In this document: positions 1 to 7,889 of the stretch, in pieces
How positions within the stretch are numbered: position 1 is the first letter of the stretch
Layout: each line of letters starts with the position of its first letter
From: a virus
Direction: 5' to 3' (one strand)
IMG/VR virus record: IMGVR_UViG_3300044635_001663
Span: 62,001-126,000 of that record
DNA: 64,000 nt
The notes under the pieces: model-generated
Told to the model about the DNA's origin: nothing
The model's database searches: none
The model's input: the letters and a program-made list of their open reading frames with translations, nothing else
Position numbers and translations under genes: made by a program

Positions 1-2
1 AT

Positions 3-356
3 GCAACAGAAAATATTAAACAGTTTGAACTTATAGAGCGTTGCCCACTTGTTCCTCTAGAATTTAGATCTAAATATATAGGGGACAGAGCTATATGGAA
101 ATACTGTTATAGCAAACCATTGTGTGATTGTGCAGACTGTAAGAGTCACGGATTCGTTATGTATATGGTACTTGGTCACGGAATGATTTATAATCATCAG
201 GATCAAAATAATGCCGAAATGAAATTTAATCATAAAGATTTATATGTAGACATTGTAGCCTCTGTAGATATATCTGCTAATCAAGAAATTTTTACTAATT
301 ATGGATCTAGATATTTTGCTGGTATGACAAAAAAAGTAATTAGAGATCAGCAATGA
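3..356 (+). CDS. SET-domain protein, C-terminal part (5' end outside window)
   Basis: The frame is open from the left edge to the TGA, giving about 117 codons without the true start. The visible part carries the C-terminal signature of SET protein-lysine methyltransferases: GMIYNHQDQNNA (the NH..PN-type pseudoknot strand that binds AdoMet) and IFTNYG near the end (the family's ELTYDYG-type motif). A Cys-rich stretch, CDCADCKSH, sits just before the SET core and may bind zinc. SET proteins usually methylate lysine on proteins; the substrate here is unknown. The stop overlaps the ATG of the next glycosyltransferase gene (ATGA), so the two are probably co-translated. The SET call is fairly secure; the biological role is not. 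Confidence 0.65.
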   Translation, partial: ATENIKQFELIERCPLVPLEFRSKYIGDRAIWKYCYSKPLCDCADCKSHGFVMYMVLGHGMIYNHQDQNNAEMKFNHKDLYVDIVASVDISANQEIFTNYGSRYFAGMTKKVIRDQQ

Positions 357-1063
357 CCAACACAGCTATAACAATGACAGCTTTTAAAAGAACGAACTAT
401 TTTAAAACTGTTCTGAATTCTATAAAAAATAGTATGGATTATTGTAGAACTTATCTTCCGATTTATATATCTATAGACTATTACTCTGAAGAAATTCCAA
501 CTTTAGTGAAATCTATAGATTGGACCGAAATTCATATGCTAATAAACAATCCTTCTGTAGGATGCAATCAAAACACTAGGAACGCAATATCTTATGGACT
601 ATCTATCAAAGATTCCGTGATACATATCGAAGATGATACTGTCATGTCAAAGGACGCTATTAAATTCTTTGTAGATATGTTAAAAATGTTTCATGATGAT
701 AGTTCAATAGTGTCTGTTACAGGATATAACAGAACAATCTCCTTAGACTTAGATAATAAATCAGATTTTTCTAAGATAGAACAACAAAATCATTTTACGT
801 GTTGGGGTGCTGCTTTCTGGAAACATAAAGCAGATATATTATTAGATAATTGGATTCAAACTTGCAATAAAGAAAATAGTTCTATATCTTGGGATAGTCA
901 TATTAATGATAATATTTTTATTCCAAATAAATTATATCAGGTTAAACCTATGATATCTCGTATACAAAATATAGGGGCGGAAGACGGCACATGGGTTCCT
1001 TCGGCTGGATGGCATTATGATAATCATAGATCTCCATTCACATCAGATGATTTATTATCATGA
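353..1063 (+). CDS. GT-A-fold glycosyltransferase
   Basis: The 236-residue protein begins with a beta strand and an acceptor-type opening (ITMTAFKRTNYF), then GCNQNTRNAIS, a nucleotide-sugar-binding style segment, and an acidic IEDDT motif at about residue 93 that fits the DXD metal site of GT-A enzymes. FTCWGAAFW at about 145 resembles the acceptor-loop region of GNT-I-like and GT2-like enzymes. It should transfer a sugar from a nucleotide donor in the cytoplasm; donor and acceptor cannot be read. It overlaps its neighbours by four bases on each side, in a run of glycan genes. Confidence 0.6.
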   Translation: MTNTAITMTAFKRTNYFKTVLNSIKNSMDYCRTYLPIYISIDYYSEEIPTLVKSIDWTEIHMLINNPSVGCNQNTRNAISYGLSIKDSVIHIEDDTVMSKDAIKFFVDMLKMFHDDSSIVSVTGYNRTISLDLDNKSDFSKIEQQNHFTCWGAAFWKHKADILLDNWIQTCNKENSSISWDSHINDNIFIPNKLYQVKPMISRIQNIGAEDGTWVPSAGWHYDNHRSPFTSDDLLS

Positions 1064-1689
1064 TTAAATTAATTATTTTTGATATGGATGGAGTGTTAGT
1101 CGATCTATGGGATGATAAAGACAAGCCTTTATTAGGACGTTTTTATAGTGCTCATTTTGCTTTTACTGTTGGGCAATTCTGTAAAGAAGTTACACATGAT
1201 CCCAACTACTATTTCCACGGTGAAGAAATTAGCATAGCAGCTAGAGCTTATACTCACGGTTATGATATTTATCACCCGCACAAGGTAGTGTGCTGGCATG
1301 AATATACTAGAAAAGGCCGATCAAAACAATGGGACGATGATCCTGTATGGGGCAATCCTAACAATGAGTGCCATCTTCGTAATCGCAAACTATTTGAAAT
1401 GTACGGAGGAAAAAGAGATATAGATTTTGGTCCTTATGGTTTTGGAACAGAAAGGACTTTAAGGGACTATGAGAAATATGCAGGTATTAGTTTTGGAAAA
1501 AGAGCAATACAAAAAAGTGTAACAGAACGCAAAGCTCCTCCAGATGCTATGCAATTTAGCACAGACCAAGAATTCGATGATGCTTTGCTTAGAATTTTTA
1601 AACACTGTATTGATATAGGATACGACAGAGTAAAAGAAACAGACTATGATTTTTCGGTTGTAGCATTCCATGATGAAGGAGATCTATGA
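1060..1689 (+). CDS. Chimeric protein: HAD motif I fused to the C-terminal part of a GlcNAc-type glycosyltransferase
   Basis: The first 12 or so residues (LIIFDMDGVLVD) are a textbook HAD-superfamily motif I, DxDGVxxD. The remaining HAD motifs are absent. From about residue 30 the protein matches the C-terminal half of the GlcNAc/Skp1-type glycosyltransferase family instead: PNYYFHGEEISIAARAYTHG, then YHPHKVVCWHEYTR and a conserved Arg/Trp stretch. The N-terminal Rossmann/DXD half of that family is missing. The simplest reading is an in-frame deletion that joined the start of a phosphatase gene to the end of a glycosyltransferase gene. Whether the product is active is doubtful. The reading frame is intact and overlaps both neighbours by four bases. 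Confidence 0.6.
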   Translation: MIKLIIFDMDGVLVDLWDDKDKPLLGRFYSAHFAFTVGQFCKEVTHDPNYYFHGEEISIAARAYTHGYDIYHPHKVVCWHEYTRKGRSKQWDDDPVWGNPNNECHLRNRKLFEMYGGKRDIDFGPYGFGTERTLRDYEKYAGISFGKRAIQKSVTERKAPPDAMQFSTDQEFDDALLRIFKHCIDIGYDRVKETDYDFSVVAFHDEGDL

Positions 1690-2324
1690 TGTCTAATTTA
1701 GGGGATATCAAATCACAAAAACTAGGAAACATGATACTTGAAGGTCATTTAGGAGGATTTTTTGATCAAGGAGATGGTGGAACTTATTATCCAAACATGT
1801 GGTCATATCTGGTAAATAAATATGATATAAAAACTGTTTTGGATATAGGATGTGGTAGGGGTTTTTCTTCTTTATACTTCAAGAGTATTGGATGTGAAAT
1901 AACGGGAGTTGACGGAAGCGTAAATGCTGCTCAATCATCATTAATTCCAGAAAACTTAATTACTCACGATTATTCAAGAGGCATGACCAATATAGATAAA
2001 ACCTTTGATTTAGGATGGTCTTGTGAATTTGTAGAACATATTGAAGAAAAATACATAATAAATTTTATGACAGATTTTAAAAAGTGCAAATATTTATGTA
2101 TGACATATGCAGACCTGGGACAACCTGGACACCATCATGTAAATTGTAATACTCAAGAATATTGGATTAATGCTTTGTCAAAAAACAACCTTGTTTTCCT
2201 TAAGGAAGAAACAAACGAATTAAGAAACGAAGCAGTTAAAGATAAAGAGCTACAAGACAATGGAAGATTTCATTTTCATTTTTTAAACAGAGGTCTTCTC
2301 TTCAAGAATATTGAACTAAATTAG
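1686..2324 (+). CDS. Class I SAM-dependent methyltransferase
   Basis: Motif I of class I methyltransferases is clear at about residue 55 (VLDIGCGRGFSS), followed by the acidic strand ITGVDGS that binds the ribose of AdoMet and a post-motif region GWSCEFVEHIEE typical of Methyltransf_11/23 enzymes. The 212-residue length is normal for the fold. The neighbours are glycosyltransferases, so a sugar or glycan-intermediate substrate is likely but inferred. A second ATG lies three bases downstream and could be the real start. Its 3' end overlaps by 23 bases the 3' end of the convergent minus-strand gene. Confidence 0.7.
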   Translation: MMSNLGDIKSQKLGNMILEGHLGGFFDQGDGGTYYPNMWSYLVNKYDIKTVLDIGCGRGFSSLYFKSIGCEITGVDGSVNAAQSSLIPENLITHDYSRGMTNIDKTFDLGWSCEFVEHIEEKYIINFMTDFKKCKYLCMTYADLGQPGHHHVNCNTQEYWINALSKNNLVFLKEETNELRNEAVKDKELQDNGRFHFHFLNRGLLFKNIELN

Positions 2325-2964
2325 TCATATTAACTTTTCCGTTTCCGTGGAAAAGCAACGGAAGCGTATTAAAATGCTTATTATAGACTAAATTATCTTG
2401 AATTAAAAAATCAGACATGTCTATGTCACCACCAACAGAACCATTATAAAGAGTTTGAAATATTTTACATTCATAATCAAGAGCTAGTAAATGTTGATTA
2501 GATATAAAAAATTTAGAAAATTCTAATTGTTCATCAGACCCTTTTATTTTTGGTAGTACTTGATCCATCATAAACATGATATTTTTAACTTTACCAACAT
2601 ATATTCCACCATTTAAATATTTCCATTTACTATCTACTACAGGATAATCTTTAGCCAATCTCCAGTCAGGGTAACAGCTCGTCTCTGCATTAAAGGTTAT
2701 TTTATCTAAATCAAAATCGAACCTTATTTTTTCCTCAAGCTTATCTAGAGAACAATTATTTAAACACAATACGTCATAAGCATCACAAACTAATATCAAA
2801 TTTTCCGGATCCATCTCAGAGATATATTGGGTTACTGAATATGATTTTGGATAAAAGTCCATAGTCCATGGTAGTATAATTGGTAAAATTTCCGCACCCA
2901 ATGAAGAAGTTAGGTGTCTTATATTTCCATGGTTCAAATCTGTAGAGTATATTAAAACTTTCAT
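2302..2964 (-). CDS. PLOD/GT25-like glycosyltransferase
   Basis: I place the start at the ATG that overlaps the upstream stop (TAATG), giving MKVLIYSTDL; a longer frame exists but begins inside the upstream gene. The protein has LVCDAYDVL (DxxD-type metal site, about residue 75), FNAETSCYPDW and KYLNGGIYVGK, the order seen in the glycosyltransferase domain of procollagen-lysine glucosyltransferases and related viral enzymes. It probably uses a UDP-sugar; the acceptor is unknown. It is translationally coupled to the minus-strand gene upstream, and these two are the only minus-strand genes in the window. Confidence 0.65.
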   Translation of the reverse strand: MKVLIYSTDLNHGNIRHLTSSLGAEILPIILPWTMDFYPKSYSVTQYISEMDPENLILVCDAYDVLCLNNCSLDKLEEKIRFDFDLDKITFNAETSCYPDWRLAKDYPVVDSKWKYLNGGIYVGKVKNIMFMMDQVLPKIKGSDEQLEFSKFFISNQHLLALDYECKIFQTLYNGSVGGDIDMSDFLIQDNLVYNKHFNTLPLLFHGNGKVNMTNLVQYS

Positions 2965-3605
2965 TATTCGCTTTCCCATAATTGAGATATTCTACCATCC
3001 CAATTTAAATATACTGGCCCTAAATGATCAACGTCTCCAGGCAAGCATTTTTGACAGTCAAACCTTTGAGCAAATTCAAGATCATAATAAGATCCATTTC
3101 TAAATTCATGCAAAAAACCCTGATTATCACTTAAGTATTTAAGTATTTTGTCTTTATGGAATAGCTGAAAATACCCCAAAAAATGACACATATCCTGAGC
3201 AAAGTTTCTGTTTGCATAATCGTTTCTTGTGTTATAAATCTTTCTACCACAACCATATAAGCAATCCTTATCTTTATCAAAATGCCAAGCTATGTGTATA
3301 AGATTTTTGACAACAATATCAGCATCCAACATCAGCACCCATTCCATACTATTTATGTCTATTTTACCACTCAGAAAAAGGCTATTAATAGCAGCACCCT
3401 TGTTGAAGGTATCTCCGTTCTTGTAAAAAGAATCAGTGACATGACAGCTAATATTATTGGTAGAACAAAATTCTTGAGTTTTAATATCTTTACTATCTGT
3501 AATTACCCAATAATCATGACCAGACAAAGCTTCTGCATTTTCTTTATAGGCCGAAGCTAGGAAATCCAGATAATTCACACAAACAGTTGCTATAGTGAAA
3601 ACCAT
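2964..3605 (-). CDS. GT-A-fold glycosyltransferase
   Basis: The 213-residue protein starts with a strand and loop (FTIATVCVNYLDFL), has KGAAINSLFL at about residue 68, a hydrophobic strand ending in LMLDADIVV (DXD-type site, about residue 93), and a Gly/Tyr-rich segment before a C-terminal acceptor region containing LNWDG. This fits a small GT-A glycosyltransferase. Its stop overlaps the start of the downstream minus-strand gene, so the pair forms a two-gene unit read against all the neighbours. Donor and acceptor are not identifiable. Confidence 0.55.
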   Translation of the reverse strand: MVFTIATVCVNYLDFLASAYKENAEALSGHDYWVITDSKDIKTQEFCSTNNISCHVTDSFYKNGDTFNKGAAINSLFLSGKIDINSMEWVLMLDADIVVKNLIHIAWHFDKDKDCLYGCGRKIYNTRNDYANRNFAQDMCHFLGYFQLFHKDKILKYLSDNQGFLHEFRNGSYYDLEFAQRFDCQKCLPGDVDHLGPVYLNWDGRISQLWESE

Positions 3606-3656
3606 AAATTATAACCATTCATTAAAAGATTTAGTTAAACGGGTATTTCTTAATAT

Positions 3657-3905
3657 ATGATACACCAATGGGCAGTATGGGGCTTACTTGATTTGTTTGC
3701 CTACGGCTCATATAATGTTATGAAGAGCTATGCTAGTTTATTTGATTTTTTACCTCTATATTTAGGAAAATTAGAACAAAAATTACATACCGAATCAATT
3801 CTTAGATTTCATTGTAATTATCACAATATTCCAATAGAGAGATTTGATTTTAATGTTTATTTACGAGGTATGCTTTTCACTCAAACCGCTCCGTGCATTA
3901 GGTAG
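3657..3905 (+). CDS. Short protein resembling the C-terminal part of a WavE/fringe-like glycan gene
   Basis: This 82-residue frame lies between the minus-strand pair and guaC. It holds LLDLFAYGSYNVMKSYASLF and KLHTESILRFHCN, a layout that recalls the C-terminal end of WavE-type lipopolysaccharide proteins (an F..GS..M..Y..L segment followed by E..L). No nucleotide-sugar site is present, so it is either a truncated remnant or an unrelated small protein. It has no convincing ribosome-binding site. I regard the remnant reading as likelier, with low certainty. Confidence 0.35.
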   Translation: MIHQWAVWGLLDLFAYGSYNVMKSYASLFDFLPLYLGKLEQKLHTESILRFHCNYHNIPIERFDFNVYLRGMLFTQTAPCIR

Positions 3906-3911
3906 TAAGTT

Positions 3912-4964
3912 ATGCAAAAAATTATTAATGATACTAAATTAGATTTTGACGACGTATTAATTAGACCCAAAAGATCAGCATTAAACAGTAGATCAGAAGT
4001 TAATATTAGAAGAGAATTTAAATTTAAATATTCTAATAGGAAACTAACAGTGATACCCATTATGGTCGCCAATATGGATACTGTGGGGACATTTGAAATG
4101 GCTAAAGCTCTAGCGAAAGAAGGAGCAATAACATGTCTACATAAACACTATTCTGAACAACAGTATGTAGATTTTTTTAAAGAAGAGTTTCTTAATAAGG
4201 ATCTAGTATTTTACTCTGTTGGAACAAGTGATAAAGACATACAAAAAAGTATATCAGTATTCTCTAGAATTCAGAATACAACACCATATCCCAATATTTG
4301 TTTAGATGTAGCGAATGGATATACTGAACAATTTGTAAAGACAGCTCGCCAGCTTAGGTCTCTATTTCCTGATGCTATTATTATGGCTGGAAATGTTGTT
4401 ACTCCAGAAATGACTGAAGAACTTATTATCCATGGAGGCGTAGATATAGTCAAGGTCGGTATAGGCTCAGGCAGTGTATGTACCACTCGTTTAAAAACTG
4501 GCGTGGGATACCCACAATTAAGTGCTGTGATGGAATGTTCGGACGCGGCCCACGGCTTAGGAGGACATATTTGTAGCGACGGAGGATGCAAGGTGGTCGG
4601 AGACATATGTAAAGCTTTTGGGGGTAATGCTGATTTTGTCATGCTAGGAAGCATGTTTGCTGGATGTGACGAGTGCGAAGGAGAATGGACTTATGAACTT
4701 GGAAATAAAATTACTCTCAAATACTATGGTATGAGTAGCGTTAATGCTATGAACAAACACCATAATGGGGTAGCAGACTATAGAACAGCAGAAGGCAAGT
4801 GTGTAACAGTAGACTATAAAGGGTTTGCTAAAGATGTTATACAAGATATTTGCGGAGGATTACGTAGTTCTTGTACATATATTGGAGCAAACAAAATTAA
4901 AGATTTTGGTAAAAAAACAACGTTTATTTTAGTTAACAATACTCACAATACTCTATATAAATAA
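3912..4964 (+). CDS. guaC: GMP reductase
   Basis: At 350 residues it matches E. coli GuaC (347) along its whole length. Landmarks are LDFDDVLIRPKRS near the N-terminus, PIMVANMDTVGTFEMAKAL, the catalytic loop GSGSVCTTRLKTGVGYPQ with its Cys at about residue 189, the phosphate-binding SDGGC, and YGMSSVNAMNKH. GMP reductase (not IMP dehydrogenase) is favoured by the absence of a CBS insert and by the HKHYS and YGMSS segments. It converts GMP to IMP with NADPH and release of ammonia. In a phage it could rebalance purine pools, or supply IMP for adenine nucleotides. It stands among glycosyltransferase genes rather than with the nucleotide genes near 40 kb. Confidence 0.93.
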   Translation: MQKIINDTKLDFDDVLIRPKRSALNSRSEVNIRREFKFKYSNRKLTVIPIMVANMDTVGTFEMAKALAKEGAITCLHKHYSEQQYVDFFKEEFLNKDLVFYSVGTSDKDIQKSISVFSRIQNTTPYPNICLDVANGYTEQFVKTARQLRSLFPDAIIMAGNVVTPEMTEELIIHGGVDIVKVGIGSGSVCTTRLKTGVGYPQLSAVMECSDAAHGLGGHICSDGGCKVVGDICKAFGGNADFVMLGSMFAGCDECEGEWTYELGNKITLKYYGMSSVNAMNKHHNGVADYRTAEGKCVTVDYKGFAKDVIQDICGGLRSSCTYIGANKIKDFGKKTTFILVNNTHNTLYK

Positions 4965-4968
4965 TTAT

Positions 4969-6081
4969 ATGAACAACAAAGAACAATTGATTATGCATTG
5001 TCCTGTATTTTTTACAGGATACGGTAATGCTGGATGGCATTTTTCTAAGTATCTTTACACGAATGATGTAGACATAGCACTATACCCTATACTTGCTCAA
5101 AAAAGTGATATAGCAGGTTTACAAAATGTGGAGTTTTATCGCCCAACAGATAAAGAAATTCTACAAAAAATATTACATAAACCCATTAATAAAGAATCTA
5201 AATGTCTAAAAATCTGGCATCAGTTTGATTTATTAGAACGTATTGGAACAGGCGAATATATAGCTTATCCATTTTTTGAATTAGATACTCTAAGCACGCT
5301 AGAAAAACAACACCTATCCATACCTGATAAACTCATAGTATCTTGTCAATGGGCTAAAGATATTTTGTTATCAAATGGCATTGATAGACCTATTGAAATA
5401 GTAAATCTAGGAGTAGATACAGATATTTTTGATTACAACTTCTGTACAGAAAAAGAAGATTCTGATCCATTTATTTTTATGAATATTGGTAAATGGGAAA
5501 TTAGAAAAGGACATGATGTTTTATTAGAATTATTTGATAGTGCTTTTGACAAAACAGATAATGTCCAGCTATGGATAGCAGGTTCATCAGATAAATCCTG
5601 CTTTACTTCTAAAGAATTGGAAGAATGGCACAGTTATTATAGTTCTTCTAAATTAAAAGATAAGATACGTATTATACCAAGATTACCTACACAACTGGAT
5701 TTAGCAAAAATTGCATCTAATGCAGATTGTGGAATTTTTATGTCTAGGGGAGAAGGATGGAATCTAGATTTGTTAGAGATGATGGCTCTAAATAAACCAA
5801 TTATCACAACAAACTATAGTGCCCATACAGAATTTTGTAATAAAGATAATGCTTTTTTGATAGATATTACAGAACTAGAAAAGGCTTATGACGGAAAATG
5901 GTTTCATGGAACGGGTAATTGGGCAAAAATTGGAGAAAAAGAAAAAGACCAAGCTATTGAATATATGAGATATGTTTATAAGAACAAGATTCGAACAAAT
6001 GCAGCTGGATTAAAAACGGCTCAAAATTTATCTTGGAATAAAGTAGCCAAAGATATGATAAGGTGTATCTATAAAACATAA
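4969..6081 (+). CDS. GT4-family (GT-B fold) glycosyltransferase
   Basis: The 370-residue protein has the two Rossmann domains of retaining GT-B enzymes. The N-terminal domain opens with VFFTGYGNAGWHF; the hinge region has VNLGVDTDIF; the donor-binding domain has FIFMNIGKWEIRKGHDVLLE and the late motif SRGEGWNLDLLEMMALNKP, the E-x7-E-type signature of GT4. It should transfer a sugar from a nucleotide donor in the cytoplasm. It lies four bases after guaC and is followed by a gene with a good ribosome-binding site (AAGGAGA). Confidence 0.85.
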   Translation: MNNKEQLIMHCPVFFTGYGNAGWHFSKYLYTNDVDIALYPILAQKSDIAGLQNVEFYRPTDKEILQKILHKPINKESKCLKIWHQFDLLERIGTGEYIAYPFFELDTLSTLEKQHLSIPDKLIVSCQWAKDILLSNGIDRPIEIVNLGVDTDIFDYNFCTEKEDSDPFIFMNIGKWEIRKGHDVLLELFDSAFDKTDNVQLWIAGSSDKSCFTSKELEEWHSYYSSSKLKDKIRIIPRLPTQLDLAKIASNADCGIFMSRGEGWNLDLLEMMALNKPIITTNYSAHTEFCNKDNAFLIDITELEKAYDGKWFHGTGNWAKIGEKEKDQAIEYMRYVYKNKIRTNAAGLKTAQNLSWNKVAKDMIRCIYKT

Positions 6082-6092
6082 GGAGAAATACT

Positions 6093-6620
6093 ATGCCCAT
6101 ACCCAATCCTAAAGAAAACGAAGACAAGCAAAAGTTTGTTGCCCGATGTATGGGCAATGAAACCATGAAGAAAGAATACCCTGATTCCAAACAGAGAGTA
6201 GCTATTTGTTTAGGCCAATCCAAAGGCTATGATACCAGTCATCCCTTATTAGATCAAATACAAGATAATATATTATTAGCCACTAATTATACATGGGACG
6301 ATGAATGGGACGAATTTGTTTGGGATGTTGAAGTTAATGAGATTCTACAATATGACGATAATGATATTTTGGTAGCCGCAGAAAAAAACAATAGAAAAGT
6401 AACTTTAAATAAACCATTTCGTACGCCAGATGGTCCCAAAAAATTCTCAGTCTATGTAAAAAATGATAAAGGTAATGTTGTTAAAGTTAACTTTGGTGAT
6501 CCAGATATGAAAATTAAGAAGCATATTCCATCAAGAAGGAAAAGTTTCAGAGCTAGACATAATTGCGATAATCCTGGTCCAAAGTGGAAAGCCAGATTTT
6601 GGAGTTGCAAAGCTTGGTGA
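6093..6620 (+). CDS. Phage protein with N-terminal FVARCM domain, probable virion-assembly protein
   Basis: The first 45 residues (KFVARCMGNETMKKEYPD, then KQRVAIC) form a small conserved module that I know from phage head-assembly and protease-associated proteins, where it reads roughly F...CM....M.KE.PD..QR.A.C. A linker rich in Asp and Trp follows, then a basic C-terminal module ending PSRRKSFRARHNC and KWKARFWSCKAW. The gene has an unusually good AGGAGA site. Role in head assembly is inference from the module and from the neighbouring small phage genes; no catalytic motif is visible. Confidence 0.45.
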   Translation: MPIPNPKENEDKQKFVARCMGNETMKKEYPDSKQRVAICLGQSKGYDTSHPLLDQIQDNILLATNYTWDDEWDEFVWDVEVNEILQYDDNDILVAAEKNNRKVTLNKPFRTPDGPKKFSVYVKNDKGNVVKVNFGDPDMKIKKHIPSRRKSFRARHNCDNPGPKWKARFWSCKAW

Positions 6621-6666
6621 AATAGTATTCAGGGTAATATATTAACAAGAAAATGGATCTTTAATT

Positions 6667-7251
6667 ATGAATAAAAATATAGAAGAATTATTAAGCGAAC
6701 AATCTCAAAACATCGCAGAAAAGGAAAATATTGTGGCAGAAGAACCGGACCATCAGGACATGATATCTGATGAAGAAGCTAAAAATTATACTAATGACCA
6801 AGTTGTTGAACTTCTTAAGAAATCGCTAAATATTCACTGGCAGCAAACAACAGTTCTTTCAGCACAGGCTGTACATCTAGAGAGATGGGGCTATTCTAAA
6901 CTAGCAGCGGTCATAAAAGCAGACGCTCTAGAAGAACATAAACACGCTATGATTAATCTATTAAGACTAGAATTTTTTGATGCTGACTATCAACCATTAG
7001 TAGTTCAGCCTCCAGCTTGGAGCAGACATGATATGCTTGCTATGATTAGATATAATCTAGCTTCGGTTCAAGAAGCATCCGCTGCTGAAAGGGCTACTAT
7101 AGTCGCAGCTAGATCAGTTGGTGATGAGATGACAGCTAATATTATGATACCACTACTACAAGGTAGTGAAGATGGTATAGTGCTATATGAAGGCTATCTA
7201 AAGTTAATTGAACAAATGGGCCTAGACAACTTCCTCAGTATACAGGTATAA
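6667..7251 (+). CDS. Ferritin-like (bacterioferritin/Dps-type) protein
   Basis: After about 45 polar N-terminal residues comes a four-helix pattern close to bacterioferritin: SLNIHWQQTTVLSAQAVHL, then ERWGYSKLAAVIKADALEEH with the E..H pair of helix B, then EASAAERATIVAARSVGDEM for helix C and a helix D ending YEGYLKLIEQMG. The helix-B E..H ligands and a helix-C Glu are present. The helix-A Glu and the helix-D E..H are not obvious (GSEDGIVLYEG where the family has EEEHIDWLE), so the di-iron site looks incomplete. It may store or sense metal poorly, or serve a structural role. A small gene follows with a 3-base gap. Confidence 0.6.
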   Translation: MNKNIEELLSEQSQNIAEKENIVAEEPDHQDMISDEEAKNYTNDQVVELLKKSLNIHWQQTTVLSAQAVHLERWGYSKLAAVIKADALEEHKHAMINLLRLEFFDADYQPLVVQPPAWSRHDMLAMIRYNLASVQEASAAERATIVAARSVGDEMTANIMIPLLQGSEDGIVLYEGYLKLIEQMGLDNFLSIQV

Positions 7252-7254
7252 ATC

Positions 7255-7839
7255 ATGGATCGTATAAACGCCATTCTTAACAATATAAATAACTTTCTAT
7301 CATCAGAATATTCTAAAAATTGTGAAAACACAAGTCCAGATAGAATAGATCTGCTATCTCTTGACGATATGAAAGAATTACTAGAGATTTATGCAGTAAA
7401 ACAAAAATTGCAAAACTTAAAAAAAACTAAGTCAGATGATGGTGATTTTCGCAATATTGAAGACATAGAATTGGAATCTATTGAACAAGAGATGATGGAA
7501 TACAAAAAAGATTTTTATGAAATGAGTTTAGGTTCGTTAAGAGCCATAGCAACCCATGCCACAGAAATATTGAACAGTCTTGAAAATCCAAAAGTAGCAG
7601 AGAACTTGACAGAAAGCTGGTTACAAGGTAAAATCGCCATAACGGAAGATTACATGCGTACTATTCACGATTTTGTCATGTATGTGTCTCAGGCTGCCGA
7701 TACTACAGTAGCAAAAAAGCCGGGCCTCTGGGATAATATCAGAAAGAAAAAAAAGAAAGAAGGGAAAAATTATCGTCCAGCTAAACGAGGAGACAAAGAT
7801 AGGCCAGACCCGGAACAGTGGAAAAAATTGACAGAGTAA
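7255..7839 (+). CDS. Conserved phage protein of unknown function
   Basis: The 194-residue protein is largely helical and charged. A predicted coiled-coil stretch spans about residues 40-100. A segment ENLTESWLQGKIAITEDYM precedes a strongly basic C-terminus (IRKKKKKEGKNYRPAKRG, then DRPDPEQWKKL). I have the impression that this tail recurs in proteins of large aquatic phages, where it is unassigned. The gene follows the ferritin-like gene by three bases and probably shares its transcript. No enzyme motif is visible. Confidence 0.5.
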   Translation: MDRINAILNNINNFLSSEYSKNCENTSPDRIDLLSLDDMKELLEIYAVKQKLQNLKKTKSDDGDFRNIEDIELESIEQEMMEYKKDFYEMSLGSLRAIATHATEILNSLENPKVAENLTESWLQGKIAITEDYMRTIHDFVMYVSQAADTTVAKKPGLWDNIRKKKKKEGKNYRPAKRGDKDRPDPEQWKKLTE

Positions 7840-7889
7840 TCTTAATAGTTTGATTCAAAGACACTTTTTATTTTAAGGATTATTTATTT

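Noticed and set aside
4271-4654. Minus-strand frame opposite guaC
   Set aside because: It is the antisense of a highly conserved gene, has no motif and no ribosome-binding site.
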